A stretch of 5,691 nt of DNA from Candidatus Heimdallarchaeota archaeon (GTDB lineage Archaea; Asgardarchaeota; Heimdallarchaeia; Heimdallarchaeales; Heimdallarchaeaceae). Positions 1-3,397 of this stretch are shown one piece after another (the first letter of the stretch is position 1; every line of letters starts with the position of its first letter). The translations under genes and the position numbers were made by a program. A model generated the notes under the pieces. The model did not search any database. It worked only from the letters and a program-made list of their open reading frames with translations, and was not told the origin of the DNA. Location of the stretch: the NCBI GenBank assembly GCA_023139025.1, contig JAGLOH010000154.1:1-5691 (forward strand). Reading direction: 5' to 3'.

Positions 1-3
1 TGC

Positions 4-45
4 AAAAAAGAATAAAGGGTATGAGAGAATGGCTAACTCTCATAC
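4..45 (-). terminator. Hairpin plus T-rich tail terminator of the distal surface-protein gene
   Basis: On the minus strand, three bases after the TAA stop (48-50), a perfect 9-bp inverted repeat (GTATGAGAG at 45-37, CTCTCATAC at 27-19) encloses a 9-base loop. It is followed by CCTTTATTCTTTTTT (18-4). A stem with a T-rich tail directly after a stop fits a terminator. Archaea generally need mainly the T tract, so the hairpin may instead protect the 3' end. Confidence 0.7.
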
Positions 46-47
46 AG

Positions 48-1199
48 TTAAGCAGTTCTTTTTCTTCTAAAGACCAAAACTAAGCCTGTTAAGGCGAAAA
101 GAGTAATTGCTGAAACAATAAGGAGCTCATTTCTAGACAGACTGGGCAGTTCTACCCAAAATCTTGAGCCTAAGAGCCAACCTGTAGTTTCGAGTACTCC
201 TTCTACACCTACTTTGGGGTCGTGAACGATTATGTCTCCTCTAGGATAATTAAGAAAGATCCATTTATCATCATCATCATGTCTTACAGGAGAAGATTCT
301 ATTGCGGTGTTAACACCATCAATGTTAGCATATTGGAACCATGTGAAGAAACCAGTTATATCTGTATCCAGAAATTGAACACCTATCTCATCTAAAGATC
401 GTCCCTCTTCTTCATCTTCAGTTTCAACATCTTCTTCAACTTCTTCTTCTTCTTCCAGATCAGTATCATCATCATCCTCGTCTTCGTCTTCATCTTCTAT
501 TTTATCTTTTAACATTATTTTCATAGCTAATTGGGAAGTAGGTTCAAGATAAATGAAATTATAGATTCCCAGATCAAATTTTACTTGTGTTGGTGAAATT
601 AAATTTCCATCAATTAAAGCAAATTCACCTACCATATAGATACTTGCATTGAAAACACCATCAGTTGTTTCAGCAATAATCATATGGATATCTGTTCCAG
701 CATCATTGATAAGTTGATACTTAAATGGCTTAAAAGAATCTAATCTATAAAGCTGGACGAATAGATCTTCTGATTCAGTGTAGATGCCATCAGCATCTTG
801 ATCTATGAATTCAATAATATCTGTTACTACAATCTTGAACTTGAGCTTAGCATCAAGATCATCACTGTCGTGTTTAAATTTGAACTTGATTTCAAGTCCA
901 TAATCTTCATCATCTTCATCCTCATGTTCAGTTTCAATATCTATTTCAATCTCGTTTTTCACATCACCAGTTTTTAACCGAGATCTAATATGTGCATCAT
1001 AATCATCAACCTCTACCTGAAGTTCTCGTTCATTGAGTTCTTCTTCATCGTTATCTACGCCATCATCGTCGTCATCATCATCAATTTCTTCGTCATCATC
1101 ACTGGCTTGAATTGGTTGATATAGAAATGTTGAGAAAACTAGCATAACAAAAAGTCCTCCCAGAAGCAGTTTTCTTTTATTCATAATATTAGATTTCAT
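48..1199 (-). CDS. Secreted acidic surface protein with C-terminal membrane anchor (paralogue of the 1337-2377 gene)
   Basis: 383 residues; I do not recognise a named family. Residues 1-32 form a signal peptide (basic start, hydrophobic 11-27, likely cut after QA-32). Residues 33-57 are almost all Asp/Glu, and a beta-rich region follows (60-235). Within it, DQDADGIYTESE (133-144) matches an EF-hand or dockerin-type calcium loop, with acidic residues at positions 1, 3, 5 and 12 and Gly at 6. A second Asp/Glu tract (235-266) precedes a C-terminal domain containing LNYPRGDIIVHDPKVG (316-331), which is nearly the same in the paralogue. The chain ends with TTGWLLG, a membrane helix (about 358-377) and a basic RRKR tail. 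The anchor should hold the protein in the cytoplasmic membrane facing outwards. The ATG at 1199 is preferred over the one at residue 6 because the paralogue also starts MK..I. A weak GTGG sits 7 bases upstream. Calcium binding and a surface-layer or adhesion role are inferences. Confidence 0.85.
   Translation of the reverse strand: MKSNIMNKRKLLLGGLFVMLVFSTFLYQPIQASDDDEEIDDDDDDDGVDNDEEELNERELQVEVDDYDAHIRSRLKTGDVKNEIEIDIETEHEDEDDEDYGLEIKFKFKHDSDDLDAKLKFKIVVTDIIEFIDQDADGIYTESEDLFVQLYRLDSFKPFKYQLINDAGTDIHMIIAETTDGVFNASIYMVGEFALIDGNLISPTQVKFDLGIYNFIYLEPTSQLAMKIMLKDKIEDEDEDEDDDDTDLEEEEEVEEDVETEDEEEGRSLDEIGVQFLDTDITGFFTWFQYANIDGVNTAIESSPVRHDDDDKWIFLNYPRGDIIVHDPKVGVEGVLETTGWLLGSRFWVELPSLSRNELLIVSAITLFALTGLVLVFRRKRTA
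402..497 (-). repeat. Trinucleotide-rich Asp/Glu-coding tract (distal gene, residues 235-266)
   Basis: Runs of GAT and GAA/GAG codons appear on the plus strand as repeated atc/ttc/ttct units. They encode an acidic linker between the beta-rich domain and the C-terminal domain. The matching segment of the paralogue is much shorter, as expected for a tract that changes length by slippage. Confidence 0.6.
1029..1103 (-). repeat. Trinucleotide-rich Asp/Glu-coding tract (distal gene, residues 33-57)
   Basis: Directly after the predicted signal-peptide cut, nearly every codon is GAT/GAC or GAA, including seven Asp codons in a row at residues 40-46. The tract corresponds to the thrombospondin-type-3-like acidic segment of the paralogue (2222-2275) but is more uniform and has lost the DxDxDG pattern. 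Confidence 0.6.
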
Positions 1200-1240
1200 A
1201 ACGTAACCACTTTTTCTATATTTATCTTGTTTTTTTTTGA

Positions 1241-1248
1241 TTTATACC
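1241..1248 (-). promoter_or_regulatory. TATA box (GGTATAAA) of the distal surface-protein gene
   Basis: The minus strand reads AAAGGTATAAATC about 42 bases before the ATG at 1199. This fits an archaeal BRE/TATA element, and the same octamer precedes the paralogue at 2436-2443. Transcription would start about 25 bases downstream, giving a leader of roughly 20 bases. Confidence 0.6.
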
Positions 1249-1264
1249 TTTACTTACATTTTTG

Positions 1265-1292
1265 TGTAGTTTTCAAGTATAATCCTGTGTAG
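1265..1292 (-). promoter_or_regulatory. Candidate operator CTACA-N18-CTACA upstream of the distal gene
   Basis: On the minus strand, CTACA (1292-1288) and CTACA (1269-1265) repeat 23 bases apart. On the plus strand the direct repeat extends to TGTGTAGTT at 1263-1271 and 1286-1294. The element lies 16 bases upstream of the GGTATAAA box, where archaeal activators commonly bind. The same pair with the same 23-base period occurs upstream of the paralogue. Confidence 0.5.
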
Positions 1293-1314
1293 TTACTCTC
1301 TCTCCAAATTTTTG

Positions 1315-1345
1315 AAAAAAAAATAATAAAGGAGTATTATCTCCT
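1315..1345 (-). terminator. Terminator overlapping the stop codon of the proximal surface-protein gene
   Basis: On the minus strand, AGGAG (1345-1341) and CTCCT (1334-1330) pair around a 6-base loop that contains the TAA stop (1339-1337). TTATTA and then nine T residues (1323-1315) follow. The T run is a strong archaeal termination signal. It separates this gene from its downstream paralogue, which has its own promoter. Confidence 0.7.
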
Positions 1346-2377
1346 ATTTTTCTTTCTGAAAAGTAAAGCTAATCCAGGTATAGTTAGTAATGCAGCTAGT
1401 GCAACGAATACCATGTTATTGCTTCCTAAAAATCCAGTTGTTGGTAATAAATCAGCCATTCCTACTTTAGGATCATGAATGATTTCAGTTCCTCTTGGGT
1501 AATTAAGATATAATTTAGTTTCTTCAGTACTTATATCAAGAGGAGTTGCTTTCACTTCTTGTTCAACACCATCGACCATTGCGGTTTCAATCCATGAGAA
1601 GAAACCTGCATAATCTCCTAAACTTATATCAACTTCAGATTCTTCGAAGTCATTTGAACGACCTTGCTCTTCATCTTCTGTGTCTTCATCTTCTTCATAA
1701 TCAACTTCTAGTTCAGATTCTAGTTTGACTTTTAGGGCTAAAACAGAATCATCCTCAGTATAATTGAAATTGTGAATACCAACATCTACTTTTACTTGTG
1801 TAGGTGCAACAACGACACCGTTGATATCAGCAAATTCGCCTGAAACATATAAAGTAGCAGAGAATATTTCATCTACTGTTTCCACATAAAATACATGAAC
1901 TGTATCAGTGCCGGTGATTTCAACTGTATAATTGATAGGTTTAAAATCATCTAGCTTTAAAACTTGAATTGTTTCATCGTCAGAGCTATAATATAATCCG
2001 TCAACCACTATGTCTCTGTATTCTACTATTTCTGTGAACTTTACTTCGAATTCAAGCTCTGTTTCGAGTGTTTCATTCTCTTCTTCAAATTCCAACTCGA
2101 ATTCCAAACCTTCAGGACCAGTTTTAACTGTTACTTCAAATTCATTCTCGAAGCCTTCATCTCCTTCCAGAGATGATTCTATTTTTGCTTCATTAGATGA
2201 GATTTCAATTTTGACTTCTCTCTCATTCTCATCTTCGTATTCATCATCTATGCCATCTTCATCTTCATCATCCTCATGACTATCTGCATAAATAGGCATA
2301 TAGATAAAAGATGAAATAACTAGCAAGGCTAAAAAGCCACCCAGAACCAGTTTTTGTGTTTTAATTTGTGCCTTCAT
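1337..2377 (-). CDS. Secreted acidic surface protein with LPTTG-like C-terminal sorting signal (paralogue of the 48-1199 gene)
   Basis: 346 residues; no named family recognised. The signal peptide (1-31, hydrophobic 10-29, likely cut after YA-31) is followed by an acidic segment (35-52) containing DEDEDGIDDEYE, which resembles a thrombospondin type-3 calcium repeat. A beta-rich, Glu-rich domain (54-222), a shorter acidic tract (224-237) and a C-terminal domain with LNYPRGTEIIHDPKVG (291-306) follow. The end is LPTTG (311-315), a hydrophobic helix (322-340) and RKKNRR. This has the architecture of a sortase-type LPxTG cell-surface signal, although a plain membrane anchor is equally possible and no sortase is in the window. 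It aligns with the downstream gene along its length, with shared blocks such as GEFA.I.G and PTQVK.D.GI.NF. GGTG lies 7 bases before the ATG as a plausible ribosome binding site. The EF-hand-like loop of the paralogue is degraded here (122-133, second acidic ligand replaced by Val). The function is unknown, with a surface or adhesion role inferred. Confidence 0.85.
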   Translation of the reverse strand: MKAQIKTQKLVLGGFLALLVISSFIYMPIYADSHEDDEDEDGIDDEYEDENEREVKIEISSNEAKIESSLEGDEGFENEFEVTVKTGPEGLEFELEFEEENETLETELEFEVKFTEIVEYRDIVVDGLYYSSDDETIQVLKLDDFKPINYTVEITGTDTVHVFYVETVDEIFSATLYVSGEFADINGVVVAPTQVKVDVGIHNFNYTEDDSVLALKVKLESELEVDYEEDEDTEDEEQGRSNDFEESEVDISLGDYAGFFSWIETAMVDGVEQEVKATPLDISTEETKLYLNYPRGTEIIHDPKVGMADLLPTTGFLGSNNMVFVALAALLTIPGLALLFRKKNRR

Positions 2378-2435
2378 TATTGAACACCATTTTTTGGTTA
2401 AACTTTTTATGATGATCGTTTGTTAAATAGATGAG

Positions 2436-2443
2436 TTTATACC
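2436..2443 (-). promoter_or_regulatory. TATA box (GGTATAAA) of the proximal surface-protein gene
   Basis: The minus strand reads TTTGGTATAAACTC 59 bases before the ATG at 2377, with the same octamer as the paralogue's promoter. A second, weaker GGTATAAG lies 47 bases further upstream (2490-2483). The expected leader is about 35 bases. Confidence 0.6.
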
Positions 2444-2476
2444 AAATTGTAGTTTTTCCCTACAATTTTATGTAGG
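2444..2476 (-). promoter_or_regulatory. Candidate operator with overlapping palindromes upstream of the proximal gene
   Basis: On the minus strand, CTACA occurs at 2475-2471 and 2452-2448, 23 bases apart as upstream of the paralogue, and a third inverted copy lies between them (2464-2460). This creates two overlapping perfect inverted repeats. One is AAATTGTAG/CTACAATTT (2444-2452 and 2460-2468, 9-bp arms, 7-base spacer). The other is CCTACA/TGTAGG (2459-2464 and 2471-2476, 6-base spacer). The block sits 4 bases upstream of the GGTATAAA box and has no T tract on the transcribed strand, so an operator is more likely than a terminator of the upstream gene. Confidence 0.55.
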
Positions 2477-2515
2477 AATCAGCTTATACCATCTCTAGCT
2501 AATTTCTATAGTCCT

Positions 2516-3355
2516 TTACAAAAGGATAAAAATTAAACCAATAATCTGGGTGTAGCTAACAAACATCGCAATTAATGCAGATTTATCAATTGAAAGTTCT
2601 TTTATTTCACCTAAAGCTGTAATTATTACTAAAAAGCTCCATATCTGAAATACTCCGTGAAGAATCAACAAAACTATTGAAGGAACTAAAACAGTTGTTC
2701 CAGTAGCTGCTCCCACTAATGCAACTATAAGAATAAAGAGAAATGATGGTAGAAAAATTAGATTACTGACATTCAGTAAGGTGAAGGGTTTTTGCTTCTT
2801 CTTGTATCCAAATCTGCTCAGAAGTTCAGCGAAACCTCCAACAAATAACCAACTTCCAATTAGGCTTACATAAGCTAGCCAAATGGGCACTTCTAGAGGT
2901 ACAACAAAATTACCTACTATCAGAATCTTGTTTCCTGAACCAATAAATACACTCACACCTGCTAAAATAATAAACTCTATCAGGGTGTGAATTGGATTTT
3001 TTGCAAAGAATCTAATGAATTTGGCAAGAGAAAATTTACCTATACTGAAGACTTTGTGTTCTTCTTCTTTTTCTCGATATACGATTTCTACTTTTTGATC
3101 ATTACTTCCTCGAATAATTTCAATGGCTCTTTTTCCTTCTTCAGTTAGATAATATTTCTTATGTTCATCTTGGTAAACAAATTGTTTGATTTGTCTCAAA
3201 TGGTAGTAAAGAGGACCTGACTTAAGTTCAAATTTTTCTGTAAGCTGTGTGTAGGTAATCCATTCCATATCAGCAATGTACTCAAGAATACTACGTCTGG
3301 TAGGATTTGATAAAGCTTTGAAATCAATAAAATCTACTTTAGAATCCTCAGACAT
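2516..3355 (-). CDS. ArsR-type winged-helix protein fused to a Yip1-like membrane domain
   Basis: 279 residues. Residues 12-80 form a winged helix-turn-helix of the ArsR type: FKALSNPTRRSILEYI is the typical first helix pair, SGPLYYHLRQIK (46-57) is the recognition helix, and YYLTEEGKRAI (68-78) is the wing and last helix. A charged linker (82-105) leads to about five hydrophobic segments (near 121-140, 157-179, 196-217, 222-248, 259-279). The spacing, together with IWSFLVIITALGEIKELS (238-255), resembles a Yip1 domain; that assignment is made by eye. The protein is probably a membrane-tethered DNA-binding regulator. No metal-binding cysteine motif is visible, so the signal it senses is unknown. 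It lies 42 bases after the ADH-AOR stop, and the two surface-protein genes follow on the same strand. No Shine-Dalgarno sequence precedes the ATG, and a TATA-like AATATTATTAA about 25-30 bases upstream suggests a nearly leaderless transcript. Confidence 0.85.
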   Translation of the reverse strand: MSEDSKVDFIDFKALSNPTRRSILEYIADMEWITYTQLTEKFELKSGPLYYHLRQIKQFVYQDEHKKYYLTEEGKRAIEIIRGSNDQKVEIVYREKEEEHKVFSIGKFSLAKFIRFFAKNPIHTLIEFIILAGVSVFIGSGNKILIVGNFVVPLEVPIWLAYVSLIGSWLFVGGFAELLSRFGYKKKQKPFTLLNVSNLIFLPSFLFILIVALVGAATGTTVLVPSIVLLILHGVFQIWSFLVIITALGEIKELSIDKSALIAMFVSYTQIIGLIFILL

Positions 3356-3363
3356 TTCTAATC

Positions 3364-3396
3364 AACATCTATTTTCGTTAATAATATTTAGATGTT
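3364..3396 (-). promoter_or_regulatory. 8-bp inverted repeat bracketing a TATA-like core before the ArsR-type gene
   Basis: AACATCTA (3364-3371) and TAGATGTT (3389-3396) are perfect inverted repeats separated by 17 A/T-rich bases. On the minus strand the spacer reads AAATATTATTAACGAAA, a plausible TATA element. A symmetric site around the promoter of an ArsR-type gene fits an autoregulatory operator. A hairpin at the 3' end of the ADH-AOR transcript is the alternative, but there is no T run after it. Confidence 0.45.
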
Positions 3397-3397
3397 T

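Noticed and set aside
264..278. DDDDK sequence in the distal protein, like an enteropeptidase site
   Set aside because: It is a chance product of the acidic composition, with no reason to expect such a protease here.
402..497. Short repeated units as a CRISPR or minisatellite array
   Set aside because: The repeats are in-frame acidic codons without spacers or a fixed unit, and no cas gene is present.
2010..2279. Plus-strand Ser-rich open frame of 89 codons
   Set aside because: It is the antisense of Glu/Asp-rich codons of the proximal surface-protein gene (TTC/TCA reading as Ser/Phe). It shows only low-complexity composition and no promoter.
2459..2476. CCTACA/TGTAGG hairpin as a terminator of the ArsR-type gene
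   Set aside because: No T run follows the stem on the minus strand; GAAAAAC follows instead. Half-site sharing with the other promoter fits an operator better.
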